Source of the DNA: an uncultured Ruminiclostridium sp.
GTDB lineage: Bacteria; Bacillota; Clostridia; Oscillospirales; Ruminococcaceae
Reading direction: 5' to 3'
Length of the DNA stretch: 64,000 nt
Assembly (NCBI GenBank): GCA_947629925.1
Contig: CANRFO010000005.1
Location: 62,001 to 126,000 of the forward strand
Below the pieces are notes generated by a model, which did no database searches, was not told the origin of the DNA, and was given only the letters and a program-made list of their open reading frames with translations. Shown here one piece after another: positions 46,108-55,208 of the stretch (positions within the stretch are counted from its first letter, which is position 1; each line of letters starts with the position of its first letter). Position numbers and translations under genes: made by a program.

Positions 46108-46375
46108 ACACGGCTCTTTGCTGTTTTACCTTGCTTTGGCAACTGTGTTTATATTTGCTCTCGTTGAGATAATATCCATGCAGGTCGAAATTTCTAAAAG
46201 AAATGCTGAATTGGATTCCGTTACAAATGAGTTGAATAATGTTCTTGTTGCGAATGAGCAGCTTAAACGTTACAGCAGTGCGGAAAATCAAATTGATTAT
46301 ATTGAGCAGATAGCGCGTGATCAGCTTGATTATTCATATTCAGACGAAACAGTATATTATTTTGTACCCAAATGA
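46079..46375 (+). CDS. divIC: Septum formation initiator DivIC/FtsB family
   Basis: About 98 residues: a short basic N terminus, one membrane helix (LLFYLALATVFIFALVEII), a coiled coil (QVEISKRNAELDSVTNELNNV) and the end motif EQIARDQLDYSYSDETVYYFVP. It forms the DivIC-FtsL-DivIB complex. The start is uncertain: GTG 46067 overlaps the GGAGG, so GTG 46079 is preferred. It is the last gene of the cluster. Confidence 0.9.
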   Translation: MSSKPKSENKHGSLLFYLALATVFIFALVEIISMQVEISKRNAELDSVTNELNNVLVANEQLKRYSSAENQIDYIEQIARDQLDYSYSDETVYYFVPK

Positions 46376-46388
46376 TTTGTATGTAAAT

Positions 46389-46430
46389 AAAATCCCTTTG
46401 ACGTTCAATAAGCCGTCAAAGGGATTTTTT
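46389..46430. terminator. Bidirectional terminator after divIC
   Basis: AAAATCCCTTTGACG and CGTCAAAGGGATTTT form a 15-bp stem with T runs. It lies between convergent genes and overlaps the stop of the minus-strand gene by two bases. Confidence 0.92.
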
Positions 46431-47376
46431 ATGATTTGATATAATCCTTTAAAATTTCAGGATTGAATATATTTGGCAACGCATTTTCGATTATTTCACT
46501 CAGACTTTCACCGATTTCCGGGTCGACGTCGTTGTTTTTGATAAATTGTGACAATGCCTTTGATCTAAAAAAGCTTTTTTCATTTTTTGCTTTTGGACGC
46601 TGTTCTATGATATTCTCCACATCGATGTTTTCTATCGGCTTTGCGTCGTTAAACAGTATAGTGTTTATATTATGCAAACAGTTTAAAAAAGCATATTCAG
46701 ATATTTCACTTAAACATGATGCTGCAGAAAAAAGCCGCGGAGTAACTGAACTTTCGTTCGGCATTCCGAAAAAGACATCAAGATAAGCGATAAACATTTC
46801 AAGAGGAGTGAATGTATGCTTTGCCGCAAATGAAAGAGTCATCATCTCAGCGTCAGCACAATATGCGTCAACAGCGCTTATCAATCCGTTCATAGAAGTA
46901 TTGAGCGGACAAATATCCAAAATAATTCCGCATTTAGCTTTATAGTCGGTTATAAATTGACTAAGACAGTCCTCATCCTGAAAATCCTTTACAATTCGGA
47001 TAATATCTGCACATTCGGAATTTTGTATTGTTTCAATATCGTCGGATAACTCATCAAGTTTTATATTTTCTGCATTTATTTCAATTATTATTTTTGAAGC
47101 AGGAAAATTCTTTGCTAAAGAAATCATGTTTATAGGCAGAACAACATACGCAAAGTCCTTTTGAAGAAGCGTAAGAAGGTCAGTCACATCTTCGACTCTG
47201 AATATGAATTTGCTGCTCATATCAATATCATTAGGAAAATATTTCAGAGCGTGACTGTCTGTTTCTATGTAATCAACGCATATGTTAAGCAGTGATACGG
47301 CATAATCATATATATTTTTTTCATCTGTATTTTCGGTAAAATCAATATTGCACAGGCTGTTATCGACTATAATCAT
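46429..47376 (-). CDS. Uncharacterised protein, possible degenerate HMGL-like TIM barrel
   Basis: 315 residues, no signal or membrane segment. The start MIIVDNSLCNIDFTENTDEKNI and the region CGIILDICPLNTSMNGLISAVDAYCADAEMMTLSFAAKHTFTPLEMFIAY recall homocitrate/isopropylmalate synthase-type barrels, with the catalytic opening (usually DTTLRDG) reduced to VDNSLCN. The similarity is weak, so I leave the function open. The codon pattern matches its A/T-rich neighbours. It is a lone gene between two plus-strand clusters. Confidence 0.7.
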   Translation of the reverse strand: MIIVDNSLCNIDFTENTDEKNIYDYAVSLLNICVDYIETDSHALKYFPNDIDMSSKFIFRVEDVTDLLTLLQKDFAYVVLPINMISLAKNFPASKIIIEINAENIKLDELSDDIETIQNSECADIIRIVKDFQDEDCLSQFITDYKAKCGIILDICPLNTSMNGLISAVDAYCADAEMMTLSFAAKHTFTPLEMFIAYLDVFFGMPNESSVTPRLFSAASCLSEISEYAFLNCLHNINTILFNDAKPIENIDVENIIEQRPKAKNEKSFFRSKALSQFIKNNDVDPEIGESLSEIIENALPNIFNPEILKDYIKS

Positions 47377-47482
47377 AAAAATTATTGAACCTTTCTTATA
47401 TTTCAGTAATTATTTTATCACACTCCGAATATTTTTTCAATACAAGCTTATAGGAAAAAGTAGGTTTTTGTTATAAAAACTG

Positions 47483-47511
47483 TTTACTTTTAATCCTGAT
47501 TTTGGTATAAT
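47483..47511 (+). promoter_or_regulatory. Promoter of the tepA-ftsK run
   Basis: TTTACT (47483-47488), 17 bases, TATAAT (47506-47511), 86 bases before tepA. Confidence 0.7.
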
Positions 47512-47596
47512 AATATAATGTGGGTAGGTATGGACATGTATATTTCGCCATATTCCGAAAAAAATAACTTAAAAGTTATTTTTGAAAGGTGATAAT

Positions 47597-48523
47597 ATGG
47601 GAAATAAAAAAAATAAGCATAACGAGCCTTCTAAACCTACTGAACCCATCGAAGGAACCGAGGCTGATACTCAGAACGAGGAAACTCTTGATGAAAATCA
47701 AAACCAAAGGATAATTGATACGGGAATAGTGGCTACCAATGCCAAGCATGCGATACATTGTCTTACTGTTATCGGACAGATAGAGGGACATTACATTCTG
47801 CCTCCTCAGAATAAGACCACAAAGTATGAACACATTATTCCCGCTCTTGTAGCAATTGAACAGGATCCTGATATTGAAGGACTTTTGATTATTCTTAATA
47901 CGGTTGGCGGAGATGTCGAAGCGGGGCTTGCGATCTCAGAGTTGATTGCAGGAATGAAAAAGCCGACTGTATCAATTGTTGTGGGAGGCGGTCATTCGAT
48001 CGGAGTTCCGCTTGCAGTAAGCGCAAAGCAGAGCTTTATCGTCCCTTCCGCTACAATGACAATTCACCCTGTAAGAATGAACGGTTTATTGCTGGGGATA
48101 CCTCAGACGTTATCTTACTTCGACCGAATGCAGGAAAGAATAATCAATTTTGTAACTAAGAACAGCGGAATGTCTGCTTCAAGGTTTAAAGAGCTTATGA
48201 TGAAAAAAGATGAACTTGTCATGGATGTCGGCTCAGTAGTTGACGGTGAAACAGCTGTAAAAGAGGGACTTATTGATAATCTTGGCGGGTTATCCGACGC
48301 TGTTCAGTGCCTTTATGATATGATAGAAAGTGAAGAAAGCGAAAAGAAGAGTCCTGCGAAAAAAAAGAATGCAAAAAAAAGATCGTATAAAACTTCAGGA
48401 ACAAAAAAATCCGCATCTTTACCGCTTGATGAACAACGAGCTGTTTCACTGCTCAATATGATTTGCAGCGGCGAGATCGTTTATGAAAACGGACAATTTG
48501 TCCCTTCTGGGAGGGACGAATGA
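47597..48523 (+). CDS. tepA: TepA/YmfB-type ClpP-like serine protease
   Basis: 308 residues. After a charged N-terminal tail comes a ClpP fold with [18 protein letters not shown], the nucleophile Ser in [14 protein letters not shown], and the catalytic His in [14 protein letters not shown]-terminal Lys-rich linker ([19 protein letters not shown]) leads to a small acidic domain. TepA is linked to protein export and spore small-protein processing in Bacillus. ATG 47597 follows GAAAGGTGAT; the track's TTG is rejected. The gene order tepA-ylzJ-...-ftsK/spoIIIE matches Bacillus. Confidence 0.9.
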   Translation: MGNKKNKHNEPSKPTEPIEGTEADTQNEETLDENQNQRIIDTGIVATNAKHAIHCLTVIGQIEGHYILPPQNKTTKYEHIIPALVAIEQDPDIEGLLIILNTVGGDVEAGLAISELIAGMKKPTVSIVVGGGHSIGVPLAVSAKQSFIVPSATMTIHPVRMNGLLLGIPQTLSYFDRMQERIINFVTKNSGMSASRFKELMMKKDELVMDVGSVVDGETAVKEGLIDNLGGLSDAVQCLYDMIESEESEKKSPAKKKNAKKRSYKTSGTKKSASLPLDEQRAVSLLNMICSGEIVYENGQFVPSGRDE

Positions 48524-48705
48524 TGATTTATTCAATAATAAGTGATTTTGATATTTTTTTTGATATTAGTCAGTTAAATGAGCAATATTCATTGTCTGAC
48601 CCGAATAAAAAGCTGTCAAAAAACGAGCAAAAAAGACCGTCTGACTTTTTTTCAACAGATCCGAAGGATTATCTTAGGAAAAGCGGAAATATGTATATAG
48701 GCTGA
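48520..48705 (+). CDS. ylzJ: YlzJ-like small protein
   Basis: 61 residues starting [13 protein letters not shown], like YlzJ, a short protein of unknown function between tepA and spoIIIE in Bacillus. GGAGGGACGA stands before ATGATG, and the start overlaps the tepA stop. The assignment leans on position. Confidence 0.7.
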   Translation: MMIYSIISDFDIFFDISQLNEQYSLSDPNKKLSKNEQKRPSDFFSTDPKDYLRKSGNMYIG

Positions 48706-48755
48706 CGGTCAGCCTTACATATCAATAAAAAGAAAGGTACATAATTTTACTGTTT

Positions 48756-49613
48756 ATGGAATATTTTTCTATAATTATTCAGGGAATAATTCAAGGGCTT
48801 ACTGAATTTCTTCCTGTTTCAAGTTCAGGTCATTTGTCAGTGGCTCAGCATTTTCTGGGAGTTGAAGAATCGACCCTATTGATCTCCATTGTGCTTCACC
48901 TCGGAACTCTTGTGGCTGTTTTTATCGCATTTTGGAAAGACATCTGGGAGATCATAAAAGAATTTTTTCTTTCTATTAAGGATATTTTTACAGGCAAATT
49001 TTCGTGGCATGATATGAATGACAGCAGACGCATGCTTTTTATGGTGATCATTGCCACGCTTCTCCTTGTGCCTGCATACCTTGTTAAAGACTTCTTCACT
49101 TCTATGGAAGGCGACGGAGATATAATATTTGAGGGCTGCGCATTTTTGTTTACAGCGCTTTTACTGTTCTTATCAGACGCTTGTATCAAAGGTTACAAAA
49201 CAGGCAAGGACATGAGCGTAAAAGATGCAGTTGCAATCGGGCTATTCCAATGCGTTGCGCTTTTCCCTGGAGTTTCACGTTCAGGTTCAACCATAACGGC
49301 AGGCTTGTTCAGCGGGCTTTCGAGAGAAACGGCGGTTAAATTTGCCTTTATTTTAGGTATTCCCGCAATTCTCGGCGGAAGCGTATTGGAAATAAAAGAC
49401 GCATTTGATACAGGTATAGAATTCAATGTCCCTCTTTTGGCAATCGGATTTATTGTTTCGGCAGTAGTAGGTCTTCTTTCAATAAAACTTGTAAGCCTTG
49501 TAACAAAAAAGAACAAATTCAAGTTTTTCGGTATTTATCTTGTTGTTCTCGGCTTATTATGCGTTATTGCGGGATTATATGAAAATATTACAGGAACGCA
49601 TATCGGAATTTGA
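48756..49613 (+). CDS. uppP: Undecaprenyl-diphosphatase UppP (BacA)
   Basis: 285 residues, about eight membrane helices. Signature motifs are QGLTEFLPVSSSGHLSV and FPGVSRSGSTITAGL, holding the catalytic Glu, Ser and Arg. It recycles undecaprenyl diphosphate to the lipid carrier for peptidoglycan and gives bacitracin tolerance. It lies within the tepA-ftsK run. Confidence 0.96.
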   Translation: MEYFSIIIQGIIQGLTEFLPVSSSGHLSVAQHFLGVEESTLLISIVLHLGTLVAVFIAFWKDIWEIIKEFFLSIKDIFTGKFSWHDMNDSRRMLFMVIIATLLLVPAYLVKDFFTSMEGDGDIIFEGCAFLFTALLLFLSDACIKGYKTGKDMSVKDAVAIGLFQCVALFPGVSRSGSTITAGLFSGLSRETAVKFAFILGIPAILGGSVLEIKDAFDTGIEFNVPLLAIGFIVSAVVGLLSIKLVSLVTKKNKFKFFGIYLVVLGLLCVIAGLYENITGTHIGI

Positions 49614-49669
49614 TAATTACATTTATGTTGGGAAAATAAACAGACAGGATGTTTAAAACGGAGGTTTAA

Positions 49670-52312
49670 ATGGCAGCTTCACAGCAAAATAAAGGTTCCA
49701 GAACTACATCTTCAAAGTCAAAGGCTTCTTCAGCGGCTGAGGCAAGACGCGCAGAAGCTTTGGAAAAAAATAAAAGAAGACGCAATATATGGTCAGTTGT
49801 GCTTTTCGCCATAGGTCTGCTTGTGACAGCGTTCTCTTTTTTTGGAAACGCACATTCGGAAAACTCTAATATGTGGGATCATATTCATGGGTTTTTCTGC
49901 GGAGTGTTCGGAGCAACAGCTTTCTTTATAGGTCCGTTTATTATATACGTTGCGATCATGATAAGCCTCGATAAGGTAAAGTCAACGATAACCGCAAGGA
50001 TAGTTCAGATAATAGCGTTTATATTTCTTTTGAGTGCTGCAATACAAATTATTTTTATAGGACAGACAGCATCGCCTGAAGCCGAAGGATTTGCAGAAAT
50101 TGTAGGAGAATTATACAACAATGGTACAAACCTTTCAGGAGGCGGAGTTGCTTCGCTTCTGATAGGTTTCCCGCTTCTGTTTCTCGGACGCGTTGGCGCT
50201 ACGATCGCGATTATCCTTATAATATTTGTAATAATAATGCTTATTGCCAATATCAGTCTGTTGGATTTTCTGCGGCTCGTATCAAAACCGTTTGTAAAAT
50301 TAGGCAAATACATAAAAAATAAACGTTTGGAATATGAAGAAGAAAGCCGTTATATCAATGAGGAGCGCGAAAGAGCCGCTGCGGAGCTTGCTGAAAAACA
50401 GGCGAATGATACTGAAGAAGCTGATATTGATGATAAAATCAAACGCTTTGATGAAATCACAAAGGGACTTACAGGTGAAAAAAAGCTTCATGACAATTCT
50501 GTCGATAATGCTGCAAAGGCAATTGTCGAGGAGCAAAAGCAATCTTCTGACGAATATCTGACAAAAATAGGAGCAAAATCGCCTTTGGTTCCTCCGAGGT
50601 TAACCGATGAGGATTACAAGAGAAATGAAGAAGTGGCTAAAGAGCTTAATTCCGAGCAGCTCAATTTAGATAGCGCTGTACCTGAAAACGATGAAGCAAA
50701 CGAGATTGATGAAGCAATAAATGATTATAACAAAGAACTTGAACGTAAGAAAAATAACGGCATTATTGTAGATACTGTTGTTAATACTGATGAAGACGGT
50801 CAGCAGGTAATTGATCAGGTAGTTACTTCCATAGATGAGTATACTTTGCCGCCGATCAGCCTTTTGGACGAAATAAAGCGCAGCAATACTGATGAAAATA
50901 TAAATGCTGAAATAGAAAATAATTCTTCGATACTTGTAAATACTCTTAAAGAATTCGGAGTGGTTACAACGTTCCTTGAAGCGGTACGCGGCCCTTCGGT
51001 AACCAGATATGAGCTGAAACCCGCCCCCGGCGTTAAAATATCAAAAATCACAAATCTTGTTGACGACATAACTTTAAGCCTTGCCACTGCGGGAGTTCGT
51101 ATTGAGGCTCCGATACCGAATAAAGCGGCAGTAGGGATCGAGGTCCCCAACAAGGAAAGAGAAACTGTATTTATTCGTGAGATGATAGAAAGCGAAGCCT
51201 TTAAAAATTGCAGCAGCAAATTAGGCTCCGCTCTGGGAAAGAATATTTCAGGCGATGCTGTTATTTGCGATATTTCAGAAATGCCGCATATTCTTATTGC
51301 GGGAACTACCGGTTCGGGAAAATCCGTATGTGTAAACTCGATCATAATGAGCATTCTTTACCGTGCAACGCCTGAAGAAGTAAGGCTGGTAATGATCGAC
51401 CCGAAGGCGGTCGAATTTCTGAAATACAATGAGATCAGCCATTTGCTTTTGCCTGTTGTTACTGATCCCAAAAAAGCGGCAGGTTCACTTGCGTGGGCTT
51501 GCACGGAAATGGATAAACGTTATAATATTCTTAGCGAAAATAACGTGCGTGACATAAAGGCTTATAATAAGCTTGCAGCTACGAGAGAAGATTTAAATCC
51601 GCTTCCCAATATCGTTATTTTCATTGATGAGCTTGCCGATTTGATGATGTGTGCAAAAAACGACGTTGAATCAAGCATATGCCGCCTTGCTCAGAAGGCA
51701 AGAGCAGCGGGAATGTATCTTGTTGTCGCAACGCAAAGACCTTCTGTTGATGTTGTTACAGGTCTTATAAAATCAAATATTCCCTCAAGAATTGCCCTTA
51801 AAGTTGCTTCTCAGATTGACAGCCGCACTATTTTAGATGCAGGCGGTGCAGAAATGCTTTTGGGCAACGGAGATATGCTGTATAAATCTGTAAAGATGGC
51901 AAAACCGCTTCGTGTTCAGGGATGTTGGGTTTCAGATGATGAAATTGAGCGCGTTACGGAATTTATCAAAAATAAATATGAGCTTGAGTATGATAAAGAT
52001 GTTATTGAAGAAGTAGAGCATCAGGCTAAATGTATCGGTGCAGATGATAAGAATAAATCTTCATCATTTGACGGAGAACTTGATACAAACGACGAAAAGC
52101 TTGATGAGGCAATAGATGTTGTATTTTCAAACGGCGGAGCAAGCACATCTGCACTTCAGCGAGCATTGAAGATCGGATACGGAAGGGCAGCGCGTCTTGT
52201 TGATATTATGGAGCAGCTTGGAATAGTCGGTCCGCCTGACGGCAATAAACCGCGTCAGCTTATGATGAGTAAAGAAAGCTGGTATGAAAGAAAGCTAAAT
52301 AAGCAGGATTAA
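49670..52312 (+). CDS. ftsK: DNA translocase FtsK/SpoIIIE
   Basis: 880 residues. Four N-terminal membrane helices (residues 38-210), an acidic linker (215-400), a RecA-type motor with Walker A IAGTTGSGKSVCVNS and Walker B IVIFIDELADLMM, and a C-terminal winged-helix gamma domain (GGASTSALQRALKIGYGRAARLVDIME) that reads orienting sequences. It pumps DNA at the septum in division or sporulation. Its place after tepA-ylzJ suggests the SpoIIIE role. GGAGG precedes the ATG. Confidence 0.95.
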   Translation: MAASQQNKGSRTTSSKSKASSAAEARRAEALEKNKRRRNIWSVVLFAIGLLVTAFSFFGNAHSENSNMWDHIHGFFCGVFGATAFFIGPFIIYVAIMISLDKVKSTITARIVQIIAFIFLLSAAIQIIFIGQTASPEAEGFAEIVGELYNNGTNLSGGGVASLLIGFPLLFLGRVGATIAIILIIFVIIMLIANISLLDFLRLVSKPFVKLGKYIKNKRLEYEEESRYINEERERAAAELAEKQANDTEEADIDDKIKRFDEITKGLTGEKKLHDNSVDNAAKAIVEEQKQSSDEYLTKIGAKSPLVPPRLTDEDYKRNEEVAKELNSEQLNLDSAVPENDEANEIDEAINDYNKELERKKNNGIIVDTVVNTDEDGQQVIDQVVTSIDEYTLPPISLLDEIKRSNTDENINAEIENNSSILVNTLKEFGVVTTFLEAVRGPSVTRYELKPAPGVKISKITNLVDDITLSLATAGVRIEAPIPNKAAVGIEVPNKERETVFIREMIESEAFKNCSSKLGSALGKNISGDAVICDISEMPHILIAGTTGSGKSVCVNSIIMSILYRATPEEVRLVMIDPKAVEFLKYNEISHLLLPVVTDPKKAAGSLAWACTEMDKRYNILSENNVRDIKAYNKLAATREDLNPLPNIVIFIDELADLMMCAKNDVESSICRLAQKARAAGMYLVVATQRPSVDVVTGLIKSNIPSRIALKVASQIDSRTILDAGGAEMLLGNGDMLYKSVKMAKPLRVQGCWVSDDEIERVTEFIKNKYELEYDKDVIEEVEHQAKCIGADDKNKSSSFDGELDTNDEKLDEAIDVVFSNGGASTSALQRALKIGYGRAARLVDIMEQLGIVGPPDGNKPRQLMMSKESWYERKLNKQD

Positions 52313-52335
52313 CATTAAATTTACGGAGTAACGGC

Positions 52336-53346
52336 ATGCAAACGAATTATCATTTGGGGAAACATCGAAAAAAAAATAACAAAGTGATAAAAAAAATCGC
52401 CGTTGGAAATGCGGACATAAAACCTATAGGTAAATCGGCATACATTACTATCGGAATACTTATAGTTGCATTTCTTCTGTTCTTCTTTCTCAATGACCGC
52501 TTTTTCAGGATTGAAGGAATACCTACATGGGCTGACCTTTATAAAGGCGCAGGACTTACGTCAGGTACTGAAGTAGAAGGAGATGTTTCAGTTCACTTTA
52601 TTGATGTGGGACAGGGCGACTGTGAACTTATCAAAACTGCTACAAAATCAGTCCTTATCGACTGCGGCGAAAAAGAATACTATGCAGATGTAATATCGTA
52701 CATAAAATCCCAGAACATAGAACGTTTGGATTATGTTATAGTGTCTCATCCTCATTCAGACCATGCAGGAGGAATGAGCTTCATTCTTGATGAATTTGAT
52801 ATAGGAACGGTCATTCTGCCGAAGATACAGGAATCAGTAATTCCTGTCACAAGCACATATATACGTCTCCTTACATCAATAGATAACAAGAATATAAATG
52901 TGGAATATGCTGATCCGGGTCGTAAGTACAATATTGATGAAAGCACGTTTACGATCTTATCTCCGGTTGACGATTATGAAGACTTGAATAATTATTCAGT
53001 AGCCGTTCGGTTTGCACATGGGGAAAACTCATTTCTTTTTACAGGCGATATCGAAAATGAAGCTGAAACCGATATTCTTGAAAACGGACTGGATATTTCT
53101 GCCGATGTATTAAAGGTCGCGCATCACGGAAGCTCTACCTCCAGCAAAAAAAGTTTTCTTAATGCAGTTTCACCTAAGTATGCAGTTATTGAGGTCGGAT
53201 CTCCCAACAGTTATAATCATCCTAATGAAGACGTATTGCAACGTCTTAACAAAATGGATCTTGCTATATACCGCACTGATAAAAACGGTAATATTGTTTT
53301 TGTAAGTGACGGAAAGAATTTGGAAATAATAGCGGAAAGGAATTAA
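52336..53346 (+). CDS. ComEC/Rec2-like metallo-beta-lactamase-fold protein, membrane anchored
   Basis: 336 residues. One membrane helix (YITIGILIVAFLLFFFLNDRF, residues 35-55) is followed by an exported MBL domain: FIDVGQGDCELIKT, SHPHSDHAGGM, LFTGDIENEAE and KVAHHGSSTS. These match the C-terminal hydrolase domain of ComEC, thought to act on single-stranded DNA, here as a free-standing protein. It overlaps nothing but is three bases from the DUF3006 gene, a pairing common in Firmicutes. Confidence 0.9.
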   Translation: MQTNYHLGKHRKKNNKVIKKIAVGNADIKPIGKSAYITIGILIVAFLLFFFLNDRFFRIEGIPTWADLYKGAGLTSGTEVEGDVSVHFIDVGQGDCELIKTATKSVLIDCGEKEYYADVISYIKSQNIERLDYVIVSHPHSDHAGGMSFILDEFDIGTVILPKIQESVIPVTSTYIRLLTSIDNKNINVEYADPGRKYNIDESTFTILSPVDDYEDLNNYSVAVRFAHGENSFLFTGDIENEAETDILENGLDISADVLKVAHHGSSTSSKKSFLNAVSPKYAVIEVGSPNSYNHPNEDVLQRLNKMDLAIYRTDKNGNIVFVSDGKNLEIIAERN

Positions 53347-53348
53347 AA

Positions 53349-53564
53349 ATGCTTATTATAGACAGATTTGAAGAGAATATGGCTGTTATTGAAGACACTG
53401 AAGCGGAAAATCATTTTGAAGTGAAAAGGGAATTGATTGCAGATGATGCTTCCGAGGGTGATGTTGTTTCGCTGATAAACGGAATATATGAAGCGGAAGA
53501 AGACGAAACAAAAAAGCGCAAAGCAGATGTGCTTGCGCTTTTGAAGAAAATAGGACTTGAGTAA
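53349..53564 (+). CDS. DUF3006 domain protein
   Basis: 71 residues: IIDRFEENMAVIEDTEAENHFEVKR, EGDVVSLING and a C-terminal helical acidic tail. It matches the small DUF3006 family found beside ComEC-like MBL proteins. It starts two bases after the MBL stop and ends at a convergent gene. Confidence 0.88.
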   Translation: MLIIDRFEENMAVIEDTEAENHFEVKRELIADDASEGDVVSLINGIYEAEEDETKKRKADVLALLKKIGLE

Positions 53565-54122
53565 TTATAGATAGCTGTCTTTTATAAACATATTCATTAT
53601 TTTTGTAACTATATCTGATGGTTTTTCATAGAACCTTTCACGCATCTTCTTTGCTTGTTCAAAGTTAGGTGCGTATATTTTTAAATTCATAAGCTCTGAA
53701 CCGTCGATCTCGTTTATGAACTTTACCGTCAGATAGCATGGACCGTCAAAGTCAGTACGCTCGATCCTGCAAATGACTGAACGTTCAAGCTCAGCCATTT
53801 GCAGCACATATTTTCCGTAATCTATACTTTTTTCTCTTACCGACATAGGTATCCTGTTATGAAATTCCTTTGACATAAGCTTTCCGTTAGGCATTACCGA
53901 ATATATTATTTTATTCTGTTCTTTTTTTTGCTCTATCATTTTTTTCTCAACAGCTATACTGAGCGCTTCAAGAAAATCAAAGGAATTTACAGCTTCATGC
54001 TCGGAAACGATGTCGCTTAATTGTTCATCGGTGAGATCACCGAGTTTATCGAGCAAAAAGCATATGTATATCTGAATTGTCAGCGGATCGTCTATTGTTA
54101 TTTTAGGTGATTCGTACAGCAT
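53565..54122 (-). CDS. DUF4364 family protein
   Basis: 185 residues. The N-terminal winged-helix-like part (TIQIYICFLLDKLGDLTDEQLSDIV, LEALSIAVEKKMIEQ) and C-terminal beta-rich part are those of DUF4364, a Clostridia-specific family of unknown function, presumably DNA binding. It starts nine bases after aroC and is the last gene of the shikimate operon, so it falls under the same attenuator. Confidence 0.88.
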   Translation of the reverse strand: MLYESPKITIDDPLTIQIYICFLLDKLGDLTDEQLSDIVSEHEAVNSFDFLEALSIAVEKKMIEQKKEQNKIIYSVMPNGKLMSKEFHNRIPMSVREKSIDYGKYVLQMAELERSVICRIERTDFDGPCYLTVKFINEIDGSELMNLKIYAPNFEQAKKMRERFYEKPSDIVTKIMNMFIKDSYL

Positions 54123-54131
54123 AGTTTCTCC

Positions 54132-55208
54132 TTAACAAAGAAAAGACATCAAAGCGATATTCATAACTGCTTCTACGCATGGAACCGCTCTTGGAACTAC
54201 ACAAGGGTCGTGCCTGCCTTTTATTTCAATAACTGCATTTTCTTTTTTTATGAAATCAACAGTATTCTGAGGGCGTGCAATAGAAGGAGTAGGCTTAAAC
54301 GCCGCGCGGAAAATAACAGGCATACCGTTTGAAATACCGCCGAGGATTCCACCTGCGTTATTTGTTCTTGTTTTTATCGTGTCGTTTTCAACATAGAATT
54401 CATCATTATTTTCACTGCCTTTAAGAAGAGATGAAGAAAAACCTGTACCGAATTCTATACCTTTAACGGCGGGAATCCCAAAAATAAGCTGTGCAATACG
54501 GTTTTCAATGCCGTCAAATATTGGGTCTCCAATTCCACAAGGAAATTCGACAGCACCACATTCAATAATTCCGCCTACTGAATCAAGATTTTCACGCGCA
54601 TTACTGATTATTCTTCTCATCTTTTCATCTGCCGTTTCATCAACGAGCGGCAAATATCTGCTTTTTACCTTTTTTAGCAGTTCGGCGTTCAGAGTAATGT
54701 CATTAAATGGCGTATCTTTTTCACAGCCGATAGAATATATGTGCGCTCCGGTTGTTATACCGCGTTTTTCCAGAATTTGCCCGCATACTGCTCCTGCAAA
54801 AACCAAAGGAGCGGTAAGGCGTCCTGAAAAATGACCGCCGCCTCTTTGGTCGTTTGCTCCTTTATATCTTACATATCCTGTATAATCGGCATGCCCGGGC
54901 CTTGCAATTCCTGATATATTCTTATAGTCATTTGAGTGCTGGTCGCTATTTTTAATGACCGCACACAATGCCTCTCCTGTTGTTTTGCCATTGTAAAAAC
55001 CACTTATTATATGAGGTGTATCGGTTTCATTACGCATAGTACTTGTGCCGTCTTTTTTGGGGGCGCGTCGAGCCATAAATTCAAGTATTTTATCTAAATC
55101 AAGCTCTTCACCTGACGGAAGATTATCTATCACCACGCCTATTGTAGGACCGTGCGATTCTCCGAATACGGAAATTGACATATTCCCCAGTTTAATCGTA
55201 GATGACAT
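54132..55208 (-). CDS. aroC: Chorismate synthase AroC
   Basis: 358 residues. FMN-dependent conversion of EPSP to chorismate. Motifs include GESHGPTIGVVIDNLPSG, RPGHADYTGYVRY, DQRGGGHFSGRLTAPLV and the late GRHDPCVVPRAVPC. ATG at 55208 has CGGAGG eight bases upstream, inside the end of aroA; the track ORF begins further up without reason. Confidence 0.96.
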   Translation of the reverse strand: MSSTIKLGNMSISVFGESHGPTIGVVIDNLPSGEELDLDKILEFMARRAPKKDGTSTMRNETDTPHIISGFYNGKTTGEALCAVIKNSDQHSNDYKNISGIARPGHADYTGYVRYKGANDQRGGGHFSGRLTAPLVFAGAVCGQILEKRGITTGAHIYSIGCEKDTPFNDITLNAELLKKVKSRYLPLVDETADEKMRRIISNARENLDSVGGIIECGAVEFPCGIGDPIFDGIENRIAQLIFGIPAVKGIEFGTGFSSSLLKGSENNDEFYVENDTIKTRTNNAGGILGGISNGMPVIFRAAFKPTPSIARPQNTVDFIKKENAVIEIKGRHDPCVVPRAVPCVEAVMNIALMSFLC

